From assembly GCA_030762935.1 (NCBI GenBank), contig CM060883.1, positions 94,423,501 to 94,487,500 on the forward strand: a stretch of DNA of 64,000 nt, in the 5' to 3' direction. Both the position numbers and the translations under genes were made by a program. Each line of letters opens with the position of its first letter. Within the stretch, counting starts at the first letter, position 1. Positions 46,001 through 56,114 of this stretch are shown here, piece after piece. The notes under the pieces are model-generated. The model was not told where the DNA came from. It saw nothing but the letters and a program-made list of their open reading frames with translations, and made no database searches. Source of the DNA: Hymenopus coronatus (lineage: Eukaryota; Arthropoda; Insecta; Mantodea; Hymenopodidae).

Positions 46001-46589
46001 TTTGGCTGACAGTCGTATGGTCCATCTCCTGGTCATGTACTGAACACTTGGCTGGCAGTCATATGGTCCATCTCCTGGTCACATACTGAACATTTGGCTG
46101 ACAGTCGTATGGTCCATCTCCTGGTCACATACTGAACACTTGGCTGGCAGTCATATAGTCCATCTCCTGGTCACATACTGAACACTTGGCTGACATACGT
46201 ATGGTCCATCTCCTGGTCACATATTGAACACTTGGCTGTTAAATTTATGGTCCATCTCCTGGTCACTTACTGAACACTTGGCTGTCATACGTACAATCTA
46301 TCTCCTTGTCTCATACTGAACACTTGGCTGGCAGTCATATGGTCCATCTCCTGGTCACATACTGAACACTTGGCTGGCAGTCATATGGTCCATCTCCTGG
46401 TCACATACTGAACACTTGGTTGGCAGTCGTATGGTCCATCTCCTGGTCACATACTGAACACTTGGCTGGCAGTCATATGGTCCATCTCCTGGTCACATAC
46501 TGAACAGTTGGCTGGTAGTCACCCAGTCACACATGTGTGGACGTCAAGTTAAATCCCAAATCACATTAACAATTATCAGAATAAACACA

Positions 46590-47235
46590 AAATATACCTT
46601 GACACTAGAGATGTAGGAAATGCCGTCCACCTGCATCAATATCTACATCAACTGCATCCTCTGAGGAAATTTTCATTCATGTGCATTAGATCAGTTTCCA
46701 AATAGCATTGATTTCTGTCCTGATATTTTGTTTTAATTCCTCTAATGTGTGGGGATTAATTTTGTGTACTCTATTTTTCCGGTTGCCCCATTAATAAAAA
46801 TCATCCAGCAGTCCATAAATCCTTAGTAATGATTCTAAACTCAAACATTTTTGCAATAAACTGTAATAATTCATCAGCTACATGCGCAGTAGCACAATCC
46901 TGCTGGAAATATCCAGACCGAATTTCAATGTCTGTCAGCTGTTCGAAACTTCTACCAGTATATTATTTCTGTCTGTATCTTTCTGTTTTTATTCTGTTTA
47001 CTGGGCACCATACCCTAATTTTTTATATGCAAGAGAGTTCTTGAAAGAAATAGCATAATATTGGTTGTGTTGTGGTGGCACATGACTATGTAAGTGGAAC
47101 TGTGCTTTTTCACTGAACTGTATTAATCATGGGTCGATTGTTCCATCATTAACATTCCTCAAAATCCAGTAACAGAAATTTATCCGATTCAGGAGATCAG
47201 ATGGTAGCAATTCCTGGACAACAGTAGTAATCTTG
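46590..47235 (-). pseudogene. Tc1/mariner-superfamily transposase relic, same family as 26590-27465
   Basis: Minus-strand reading: LLPSDLLNRINFCYWILRNV, QFHLHSHVPPQHNQYYAIS (first catalytic region decayed to FSEKAQ), then QQDCATAHVADELLQFIAKM with the second Asp, FRIITKDLW, and after a deletion of the SPD block NPHTLEELKQNIRTEINAI. Ends near GRHFLHL. Stops and deletions throughout. It lies 204 bp upstream of calpain exon 2 and on the opposite strand. Confidence 0.7.
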
Positions 47236-47438
47236 TATAGTTTGAGTTTTAAAAATGTTGTTGCTTTCAATGCAACAATATAATTGATATGTAAATTGCA
47301 TTAGAACAGAAGTAAGACTGACAACATGGAACAAGTGTGCTGGGAAGTGCAGTAAAAGTCACACGCGTCATGCGTACTATATATAACATAATATAATATA
47401 TGAAAGAAAAGACAACAAAAATATGTTTATTTTTGCAG

Positions 47439-47727
47439 ATATTTCTCCAGTGTTGACATATGCAAAGTGCGAGCAGGCAATGGTTGGAGTGAGATGCGTC
47501 TGTATGGCACACTTCCCACTTTCACCCTTCCCAAACAGCTCAACTGTGTGCTTCTGACAGTACCGGAGCCTACTGAAACGGAATTAACCCTTTTCCAGGA
47601 AGGGGACAGGAGAGCAGATAATTGCAGGCAGCTGCTGGACCTCTGTGTAGCTATATTCCTTGCTCGTCCTAATACTGCTACCTCTCAACTAGCTGTTGGC
47701 CGATTTGTGGAGAGCAGTGCCTGTCAG
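47439..47727 (+). CDS. sol: Calpain-D / small optic lobes, exon 2
   Basis: Acceptor TTTTTGCAG ends at 47438; the first base completes an Arg codon with AG from exon 1, giving DVLR-YFSSVDICKVRAGNGW. The protein continues SEMRLYGTLPTFTLPKQLNC, VLLTVPEPTETELTLFQEGD and QLLDLCVAIFLARPN, then FVESSACQ. This matches the C-terminal domain of calpain-D/CAPN15 proteins, where this region follows the protease core. It ends in phase 0 before GTTCGATC (donor at 47728), a weak donor. A second AG at 47449-47450, 12 bp downstream, could give an in-frame variant lacking four residues. The frame-start ATG/GTG inside is not a translation start. Confidence 0.92.
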
Positions 47728-47824
47728 GTTCGATCATCTTAATTAATGCTTTTTAACATTCATTCTGTAGACACAATTTTTATGATTGTGTGGGTGGCCA
47801 ATTTACATTAACAGTACGACGGCC

Positions 47825-48110
47825 TTCCAGAAAGTGACAGACAAATTGGTGCAACTAAATAATAATGACAGATATCAACACAAATCTATATTTACAAAGT
47901 TATGAAAAAAATACATTACCTTACTCTATTTCTCAACTTAATCTCCATTCTGTTAAGACCTTTATTGTCGCGTGGTATTAGGTTTTTAATGCCAAAGTTA
48001 TACTTTTCTATCGCCAAAGAACTTATTTGGTTTTTTGAATGCACAAACTGTTCAACCAATCGGCTTTTATAGGCAAATAACACAAGTGTATGATGATAAT
48101 GCAATAAATG
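47825..48110 (-). pseudogene. Mariner-like transposase C-terminal scrap
   Basis: Minus strand: SLAIEKYNFGIKNLIPRDNK and, after a frame change, CLNRNGD-like and VEK-like residues. This resembles the conserved end of mariner transposases (FY..GI..LI.RYDKCL...GDYVEK). Only the last ~40 residues are readable. Confidence 0.5.
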
Positions 48111-48249
48111 AATCTTCACTGGGGAAATGGCACATAATTTACGAGTAATCAAGGAAAAATCAGTATGCATGACAAACAGAAGTGGAAGTTCACCAACCGT
48201 TATGGGGGAGTTGAAAGCAAATTATGATATTGAATTAAGAAAAACCGGT

Positions 48250-48430
48250 GCTTCACTTTGGACACTACATGACTTTTTGGATGGAAAAGATTTCCCAGCC
48301 ATGAAGACCTCAAAGTGACAGTGATATCTTGGCTGAGATCTTTATCGGTGGAAGAATATAACATGTGCAGTGAAGAGCCAGTACCTCGTGACCTTGATAG
48401 CCATAATGATTATGTTGAAAAATAGAATAA
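48250..48430 (+). pseudogene. Mariner-like transposase C-terminal scrap, opposite strand
   Basis: Plus strand: HDFLDGKDFP then, in the next frame, SHEDLKVTVISWLRSLSVEE and a natural end DLDSHNDYVEK with stop. Together with the minus-strand scrap at 47825-48110 it gives two transposase tails pointing away from each other. Confidence 0.55.
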
Positions 48431-48879
48431 GGTACTCTAACTTTGTCATTAAAGTTTTGTGTTATGATTAGTTACGCCAAACCATGTGTCACTGTCTGAA
48501 TTACCTTCATATATAAAGCATGCCAAACTGTTTTGTACACTGAAAAAGATGAATGATGAAGCATTACACTATACCATAGTATAGTGCCTAAAGTAATTTC
48601 TAAAAGGCTGCTTAACCTGGCTGTATCATACAGGTCACAGCATTTAAAAAACGGATGTGATTAATATAATTTATGTACAGAATTTAGTAACTGTGAAGTG
48701 CATTTGAATTAGGAATGTTTCCAAATTGGAATTAGTAGAAAGGAATTTTACCTAGACATGTTTTGAGGCATTTGTATCATGTGGCAGCAAAGGGTGCTGT
48801 GTGGTGACAATTCAAACTGCTTTATGTTAACTTGGTTCTTCATGATGTGGATTTTCTCCTGAATATCTAATTCTGCTTT
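48431..48879. other. Intronic spacer
   Basis: Nothing recognised. Part may belong to the Penelope scrap that follows. Confidence 0.3.
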
Positions 48880-49200
48880 GTATCTTGCAGTTTTTATACT
48901 GTTATTTTTTTATTTATTTCATGCTTTGATGCCTAGAAGTGGTGGGTAACGGTGGATTGTCTGAGTGTGGTTTTAATTGCTCTATGATATTCTTTCAGTC
49001 TTGTTTTCAAATTTCTCTTAGCTTTTCCTATATAGAGTTTGTTGTTGTCTGCACATTCTATTTTGTAAATGTCAGATTTTTGTGTTCTGGGTTCGGCTCC
49101 TTTAGGTTGTTACATAGTAATAGTTTATTTTGGGGAGCTAATGTGATATTGAAACTTCTAAATATGTTTCAGAATATGTGTGTAGACATGGATGGTATCT
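48880..49200 (-). pseudogene. Penelope-like GIY-YIG endonuclease fragment
   Basis: Minus-strand reading: CNNLKEPNPEHKKSDIYKIE, then CADNNKLYIGKAKRNLKTRL, KEYHRAIKTTLRQ and TVTHHF. YKIECA..NKLYIGKAKR is the GIY-YIG signature as found in Penelope-like elements. No RT domain is attached. Different sequence from the Penelope copies at 12.1 and 55.8 kb. Confidence 0.6.
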
Positions 49201-49679
49201 AATTTTGTTGAAGGTGGCTATGTTACTAATTTAGATTAGTATTGTGATGCCTGTGATTTCTTCTGTTATTTAAACTTTTTTATTTCTTTATCAATTAATG
49301 CAGACTGAATCGCTATTGTTAACTGCTGAAAATATTGTGCGTTCATATTTAATCTTATATTGATGTTTTAGTATATATATATAAGAAAATGTTTATATTT
49401 GCATACAAAATGGAGAGATATACATGCATATCAAACAAGAAAAATAACAAAATATAAATGTTGTTTTAGAGACTCCATAAAATGGCATGTATTAAAAAAA
49501 ATCACAGAAATTTAATTACATAACAGCTTGCCTATTAAAAAAAAAAGTATATTTATAATAGAAAGACAGACTATACAAAAGCTCACTGAACATACATGCT
49601 ATAGTCTACAGGAATGTTAAAATAAAATGTGTACATTGTCTATAAGTAATGAATTATTACCCTCTGGGAATGTCTATTA
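49201..49679. other. AT-rich intronic spacer
   Basis: Contains short AT and A runs only. Confidence 0.35.
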
Positions 49680-52191
49680 TAATCACTAAGTCTTAGGTCC
49701 TGACCTCCTACACTCCAAACTTTGGCTTAAGGTAATGTTCTAGTTACCAACGAGTAATATACTTAAATTTTATAGAGCCTAAATTGATCTAATTTTACAT
49801 TAGGACTTATAAAACCTATTTTTTGTGATAGAACCTAAAAGTGCCTAATTCAGTTATTTAAGCAAATAAGAGTAGATTTATCAATATAAAAGTATTTATA
49901 AAATGAAGGGGGACTGTTTGAATAAGGAAACTATTAAATAATTATATTGTGAAATATTGTGCCATACCTTACAATAATAAACTTTAATTAAACTGTCCGT
50001 GACAATAATAAACTAATTAAAATGTCCGCTGCCTTCAATTATCATTTTCTAGCTATTGTGAAAAAAGGTGGTCAGTGGCACGTAACATTTCTGAAACATG
50101 TGATGTTTACATGCTGCATCAATTGGTGAAAACAAGAGGCAAACATTTTAATAGCGCTGTTGCTTCTTCCGTTATGGGGAGTTTCTAACACAATAATTTT
50201 AAAATTCAGTGGCAAAATACTCGGTCTTCTTGCTACTGGTGATGATAGCAGTCGTTTGCACCAGGTCCATCAAGAAGTTCTCTGTTCCACGAGTGGATTC
50301 TGATCGACAAAAGCTTTTCTACAGATGGAAAGGTTATTTATTGTAACGCATGTCAGAAGCAGGTAGGAATAATTTCTTGTGTTTTTCATATTTTGGTAAT
50401 TCTTCACCATGCTATTTTTTAAAATAATACTGGAGTGCAACTTAAAGAACGCTCTCTTTAGACTCCGTCACACATACAAAATTATTTAATACTTATTTGC
50501 AGGTGGTGGGTAGTTAAATTTACTAATTTTCTTGTTTACATTTAATTTACAGGTGCCAGCAGAAAAACGTTCCTACTTAGTGCAAATTCGACAATCAGCA
50601 ACTCATTCTGCAAATGCTGTTAGGAATGAATCTCAAAAGAAGGAGAGTTTCTTAACATCAAAGCCAGGCAGTTCTAATAAAGCCAAAGCTAATTCATTAA
50701 CATGCATTTATGTGAAGCTTTTACTGCCGCTAATATACCAGTTGCTACACCACAAAACCCAATACTGAAAAACTTTTTTCAAGAATTTTGCAACTCTAAA
50801 GTACCAGAGGAGTCCAACTTAAGAAAGAATGTATTGCCCCAGTTGTGTGAGAAAGCTATAAAGGCAGACATCGCTGACCACAACATTTGGTGGACGAAAC
50901 AAAGGATGCTTGTGATAGATATATTGCTGCCAAAGTGTGGGCAAACTCATTTCTGAGGAACCCAGTATGCCCCATGTCATCCTAAGCAAGTAGCTTCAAC
51001 AAACCAACCACTCTACAATATCAATTGCAGTGAGGAATGCATTAAAGGTCATGTGGCCAGATGCAGAAGGAGAGGAAAAATTGAGATTGTTAGTGACCGA
51101 CAGTGCAGCTTACATGTTGAAAGTGGGTGAATGTCTAAAGGCTTTCCGTCCTCGTATGCTCCAAGTCTCCTGTCTTGCACATGGACTCCACGGGTAGCTG
51201 AAAAGATTCGGGAAGAGCATCCTACAGTCAACAAAATAATTTCTTGGTTGAAGAAGGTTTTCTTGAAAGCACCAATCGAGTGGTGATATTCAGAGAGAAG
51301 TATTCTTCGATACCACTGCCTCCACAGCCTGTAGTGATGCGGTGGGGTACGTGGCTATCAGCAGCAAACAGAAAACTACACAAGCGTCGTAGAGGTAATA
51401 GGTAGCTGCCATTGTAAAGGCAAAGAAAGCATTGCACTACAGGGTTGAGCTATATCAAAGCAAATTGCTTTCACTTTGAAAGTGCAATAAAAAATTGGAA
51501 GAATCATCTCTCCCCATGACAAGTCATAGAGGAGGTAAGAAAGAAAGTGGTACCTGGACCAAGTGGAGAATCTATAAAAGAGAAGTTGGAAGCTGTTTTG
51601 ATGTGCTGTCCAGATTTCAAGGTCGTAGCAACAATTGGCCACGTTCTCTGTGGAGAAAAAGTGCAGGGATCATTGAGTTGGAATCCTAAGGAAATAGCCA
51701 AGATGAAGTTCGCACCTCTTACCTTGTGTGTAGTGGAATGCAGTTTCTCTGCTTTCAAGCACATGTTAACAGAAAACAGAAGGGGCTTACACGATCTTTC
51801 CAAGTACTGCATTGTTCAGAGTCATACTACAGGTGCAAAATGAATACTGAAAACGTTTGCATTTGTAGTGTTTAAAATTAATTGTGTATTTTTAAAGTAT
51901 ATATTAAAGCAAAATGAGTATACTCCAAATGCAGTGTTGGATATTAAATTATGTGTTTTTCAACTTTTGCACAGTAGTGCTTGAAATTAGTTTGCTTTTC
52001 AGAGCATACTATTCGTAGGTGTATTGAATTTGGTATTTTCAAATACATACTAAAGTTACAGTTATATATATGCCAAAGATCCTACAAATTTCTAAATTCA
52101 ACATATAAGATCCTATAGAATCCTAATACACTGATACATAGAACCTAATTTTAACTTTTTACAACCTAAAAATTCAGGGCTTAGTAATCAC
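49680..52191 (+). mobile_element. hAT-type transposon (CGGBP1-like family), about 2.5 kb
   Basis: TAATCAC at 49680-49686 and 52185-52191 could be an 8-bp hAT target duplication (one more base differs). The ends read TAAGTCTTAGGTCCTGA on the left and, reversed, CTAAGCCCTGAATTTTTAGG on the right, giving only an imperfect short inverted repeat. The gene inside is a decayed hAT transposase. Borders are tentative, the identity of the element is firmer. Confidence 0.6.
50291..51840 (+). pseudogene. hAT transposase (CGGBP1-like), decayed
   Basis: First part (50291-50362): EWILIDKSFSTDGKVIYCNA and CQKQ, a BED-like finger start. It is interrupted by an intron-like gap with GT at 50363 and TTTACAG ending 50552, then VPAEKRSYLVQIRQSATHSA. 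After a frameshift near 50700: LCEAFTAANIPVATPQNPIL, KNFFQEFCNSKVPEESNLRK and NVLPQLCEKAI. Farther on: EEKLRLLVTDSAAYMLKVG (51060-51120), FRPRMLQVSCLAHGLHG (conserved C..H), EKYSSIPLPPQPVVMRWGTW (51290-51350), IKEKLEAVLMCCPDFKVVAT, and the hAT C-terminal dimerisation block KFAPLTLCVVECSFSAFKHM. Multiple stops and frame changes. Several frames in the 51.0-51.8 kb region are parts or shadows of this one gene. Confidence 0.75.
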
Positions 52192-52474
52192 CTAATTAAT
52201 GATTGATTTATTAACATTGTTATGATCATGATTATTATTATTATTTATTATTATTTTATTTATTATTATTTACTATTATTATTTTTTACGAATGAGCCCA
52301 TGAGGGACTATGCAAAGTACTTAGAAACGTCTCTTTGTTTTCCTTAGAACCCATATTTCACTCATTCTTTGGCTGTGGGCATATCTTCTCTCATCTGTCC
52401 ACATTGCTCCAGTTTTTTTCTTCAGTCTGTCCTCGTGGTCAACTTGCCATTTATGAACTATTATATATTATATT
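52192..52474. other. Spacer with (ATT)n runs
   Basis: ATT/TTA-rich stretch at about 52225-52290 followed by 180 bp of unique DNA. No gene seen. Confidence 0.4.
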
Positions 52475-52488
52475 GTTATTTATTATTA

Positions 52489-52540
<52 letters not shown>
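52475..52540. repeat. (TTA)n microsatellite
   Basis: About 20 TTA units directly adjoining the GCC/ACC-rich array. Confidence 0.9.
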
Positions 52541-52541
<1 letters not shown>

Positions 52542-52542
52542 G

Positions 52543-53388
52543 CTATGACTGCCACCACCATCGCCACTGCTACTGCAGCCGCCACCACCACCACCACCAC
52601 CATTGCCACTGCTACTGCAGCCGCCACCACCACTGCCACTGCTACTGCAGTCGCCACCACCACTGCCACTACCACCACCACCACCATTGCCACTGCTACT
52701 GCAGCCACCACCACCACTGCCACTGCTACTGCAGCCGCCACCAGCATTGCCACTGCTACTGCAGCCGCCACCACCATTGCCACTGCTACTGCAGCCGCCA
52801 CCACCATTGCCACTGCTACTGCAGCCGCCACCACCACTGCCACTACCACCACCACCACCATTGCCACTGCTACTGCAGCCACCACCACCACTGCCACTGC
52901 TACTGCAGCCGCCACCACCACCACCACCACCATTGCCACTGCTACTGCAGCCGCCACCACCACCACCACCACCATTGCCACTGCTACTGCAGCCGCCACC
53001 ACCACCACCACCACCATCGCCACTGCTACTGCAGCCGCCACCACCACCACCACCACCACCACCACCATTGCCACTGCTACTGCAGCCGCCACCACCACTG
53101 CCACTACCACCACCACCATTGCCACTGCTACTGCAGCCACCACCACCACTGCCACTGCTACTGCAGCCGCCGCCACCACCACCACCACCATTGCCACTGC
53201 TACTGCAGCCGCCACCACCACTGCCACTACCACCACCACCATTGCCACTGCTACTGCAGCCACCACCACCACTGCCACTACCACCACCACCACTGCCACT
53301 GCTACTGCAGCCGCCACCACCACTGCCACTACCACCACCACCATTGCCACTGCTACTGCAGCCGCCAGCACCACCACCTATACAAACT
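52543..53388. repeat. GCC/ACC-rich trinucleotide-based minisatellite
   Basis: Core CCATTGCCACTGCTACTGCA then GCCGCCACCACCA, with variable numbers of CCA. Every unit length is a multiple of 3, so four frames stay open (263-351 residues: Thr/Ala-rich, Pro/Leu-rich, Val/Ala-rich and Gly/Ser-rich). None has unique sequence, and the frames include the flanking TTA run, so I treat this as simple-sequence DNA and not a gene. Confidence 0.88.
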
Positions 53389-53569
53389 AAATAAAAATTA
53401 CTGTTGTAAACGTGTACCTTGTTGTTCATAATTTTTTTTTTTTTTTTTGAGGATCTTGCTGCATTCAGAAGTGTATTGTTTTTAAGAACCTCACGGTAAA
53501 AATCTTTACATATTATTTTCAAAGTCTAAACACAAATCTGGGCTTTCACAAGTTCCATTGACATTCTGT

Positions 53570-55080
53570 TTCTGGCACTCATTACACAAAACACTCATTC
53601 AACGTGCACATTACTGACAGGAATTGCTACGACATGCTGCTTTATTTTGCTGCATCTGCTTTTTCGATAAACTCACTGCATATTTTACAACAATTATTAT
53701 CCTTCCTATCAAGATTTAATACTACTGATTTCAAAACAGAGCACTCATGATACAGTTCACTTCCATCAAAACTAATTTTCAACTTCTTTCCCACTTCGGC
53801 CAATTCATTAGATGAAAATGGTTTTGTTGACCTAAAGCTAGCACAAACACAATTTTATACACATTGTCATTCCCGATAAAGTTATACCAGTTATTAAGGT
53901 AATTCAATAATCTGTAGAAACAAGTGTGTACTCTTGTATTAGAATATCCCAATTGACTTCAAATCTATATAACCTATCCTCCTTACAACCCTCTATAATT
54001 TTGTGTATATCTGTAGAAAATATGTCCTCTTTTTCCAAAAGTCTAATTGCTTTAGAAAATATGGGTAAATTCTGGCAGTGTTAGTGAATATTTGTTTATT
54101 TTATCTTCTTGTAACTAAGTTGTGCACTTTTTCTTCACCCTGTGCTACATAATACATCTTTAAATCTGGTTGGTATCTAATGTTGAGCAGTTGGCAGTGA
54201 GGCCATTCAGTCTCTTGCTTTCCAGTATTTTGATGTCATATTATCATGTCGACTCAAGGTTGGGCAGCACAGTAAATGGTTTCCATCCATATCTTCTTTA
54301 AGTGTACAGAAAGGACTCAGAGGAAATCTCACTATACCAATCCTGAATAAATGCTGATTGAGACAGTCATGGCCTGCTACAGAGGATTTTCTTGGGCATG
54401 TTATCTTTAAATCTTGCCACATCTTAACAATACGCTCTACAGCTGACTGCAAAGACAATGTGTCACAATAGTCATGCTGAGCGAATGCGCAAAATGTTTT
54501 CAGTTCTTGATGAAAAGACTGAATAAAGTTTAAGAACCACACTTTCTACATCATATTTTAGAAGCTTGAAACCAAATTTAGCACAATTATGTAACATATG
54601 GCAACAAAAATTAGCCTTGATTAAGTTTGCGTTTTCTTCTTTTAATATAGTAAAGTCAGAATTATGTTTATTGACATTATTACAGTGTTTAGTGTTAAAC
54701 CATTTTCCAATAAAAAATAGATTTTAGTTTATTTGGAAGGACTTCAGCAGATTGATTTACATCTTCATAGCAATCAATAGCTTTGTTACGTTTTCCTATA
54801 TGTTTGGAAAAGTAACTATCATTTAATGTTTTTTGTTACCCTTATTTGACACATCTGAACCTAATGAAAACAGAACACTTTGCTTTAATTCGCTTAGTAG
54901 CTTCCCTTTAGCACAAGGCAGAAGCACACGTTTTACAAGGCCTCGGCTGCATTGCTATGGAAGAGTCTCTGAAAACATGTGCATTAACTTAAGTATTGCC
55001 ACAAGAATGGTGGTGATAAGTCAAAGTTAATTCCGTTGCAATGATTTAGTCGCCATCTGCAAAAAGTTGTTTTGGTAAGA
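53570..55080 (-). pseudogene. hAT-like transposase relic (ancient)
   Basis: Minus-strand pieces in order: KHIGKRNKAIDCYEDVNQSA (54770-54830), FTILKEENANLIKANFCCHM, LHNCAKFGFKLLKYDVESVV and LKLYS (54560-54660), then AFAQHDYCDTLSLQSAVERI and VKMWQDLK (54410-54510), RLLEKEDIFSTDIHKIIEGC (53990-54060), then GKKLKISFDGSELYHECSVL and KSVVLNLDRKDNNCCKICSE (53650-53800). The run HMLHNC..(F/A)....DVES.VLK.YS followed by AVERI..W is typical of the hAT catalytic/insertion region. A LINE scrap (54200-54405) interrupts it. Assignment by motif memory only. Confidence 0.45.
54200..54405 (-). pseudogene. LINE ORF2 C-terminal scrap
   Basis: AGHDCLNQHLFRIGIVRFPL followed by SPFCTLKEDMDGNHLLCCPT, a Cys/His knuckle (C..C / H..C) found at the end of many non-LTR ORF2 proteins. 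The open frame 54207-54542 joins this scrap to hAT residues upstream and so is a chimera. Confidence 0.6.
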
Positions 55081-55761
55081 ATTTAAGAAGAGATTGATTT
55101 TGCTTTTGTGTGATAAGTAATATTCACTTTGTGTCTTTGTGATTGGAAATGTTTATGGATGGCCTTCACACCATCATATGTAACAGTAAACGAGATACTG
55201 TACTTACACATACCCTCGTCACTATCAACTTTAAAATTTTCGTTCTGCAATCATTCTTCACGGAACAAACTTAGACATCACCTCTTTGTTTCACTGTTGT
55301 AGCTCACTATTACAGAACAACAACTATAACTCTTCTAAATATGAAAGGTAGTGGTAGTCTCTCCATTCATGATCCAAGCATTCCAACAATTGCAACTGAC
55401 ATGTGACAATGAACAAGCCACGACTTGCCAGTGTTTCTTTAATAATGTGAGCCAAATACTACAGATGTAACAATGAGAAGTTGCCAGAATAAGAATAGAA
55501 ACATAGCGTTTTGTTACAATTAGAAATTAACATTTGAACCAAATTATTAAAAATTATTCTTGAGTAAGGTGTCATTCAAGCTCGTTGATAAAAGTTATTG
55601 GCCCTTATACCCGGAGAATTCATTCCAAAACTGGGCACTCTGGACTATGCCTAGAGATCTGGCAACCCTATTTGGCAATCATTCCATGTGTGTGCATGTG
55701 CATGTGCATGTTTTTTTCCCCTAAAACAGGCCGCACAAATCATGGGTGAAGATATCTAAGC
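55081..55761. other. Intronic spacer
   Basis: Contains a short GT/ATGT run near 55690. Nothing else seen. Confidence 0.35.
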
Positions 55762-55804
55762 ACAAGTAGATATAAAATAAGAACTAAAGCTTTCCTGGCG
55801 ACGT

Positions 55805-55891
55805 GTTAATTCAAAATCTTCTCGGGCTTCTAGCCAGGTAAAAACTTGGCTTGACACCAACGTTTCGAAGAAGTGCATCTTCCTCGTCTTC
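55805..55891 (-). repeat. Penelope inverted terminal part, left
   Basis: 87 bp, inverted copy at 57362-57448 with one mismatch (TTTCGAAG here, TTTCCAAG there). On the minus strand it reads CGAGGAAGATGCACTTCTTC (a perfect stem-loop stem with one G-T pair), GAAAC and GTTGGTGTC, partly like a hammerhead ribozyme core. Confidence 0.9.
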
Positions 55892-56114
55892 AGGATGAAC
55901 TGATGGTTTGAGCTTGCGGAGACTGGTATTTATAAGAGCTGGGATGAAGCTAACATCTGATTGGTTCGCGAGATATTATGTCCTGGTATTTAAGATGACT
56001 GAGACATGGGCACGGACTTCGTAGAAAACTATTTATAGCAGTTATTCGGCTAATGTTTTGTGTTTGAGCACGTACCTGCTAGAAAATAAGTCTTGGAAGA
56101 CTGCAGGTACAGGA

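Larger units (their letters stand above)
36524..46520. repeat. 46-bp satellite array, about 217 units
   Basis: Unit: CTCCTGGTCACAT(G/A)CTGAA then CA(T/C)TTGGC(C/T)GTCATA and a variable 3' part. Subfamilies follow one another: TACGGTACAGCTCC (36.5-37.0 kb), GTGCAGCCC(A/T)TCTCC (37.0-43.6 kb), GGCAGTCGTA(C/T)GGTCC (43.65-45.05 kb), a 91-bp dimeric form (45.05-46.0 kb) and a mixed edge to 46.5 kb. 46 is not a multiple of 3, so the frame at 42419-42655 is a repeat artefact. Confidence 0.97.
8400..47438 (+). other. Calpain-D intron 1, 39.0 kb
   Basis: Bounded by GTATTT at 8400 and TTTTTGCAG ending at 47438. The coding sequence is continuous across it (phase 2 to phase 2), so no exon is missing. 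It holds most of the mobile elements and two of the three long tandem arrays in the window. Confidence 0.85.

Noticed and set aside
36524..46520. Regularly spaced repeats resembling a CRISPR array
   Set aside because: Units are contiguous 46-bp repeats without unique spacers, in a eukaryotic intron.
52335..53522. Four long overlapping ORFs (263-351 residues)
   Set aside because: All come from one triplet-periodic simple repeat read in different frames; no unique domain sequence.
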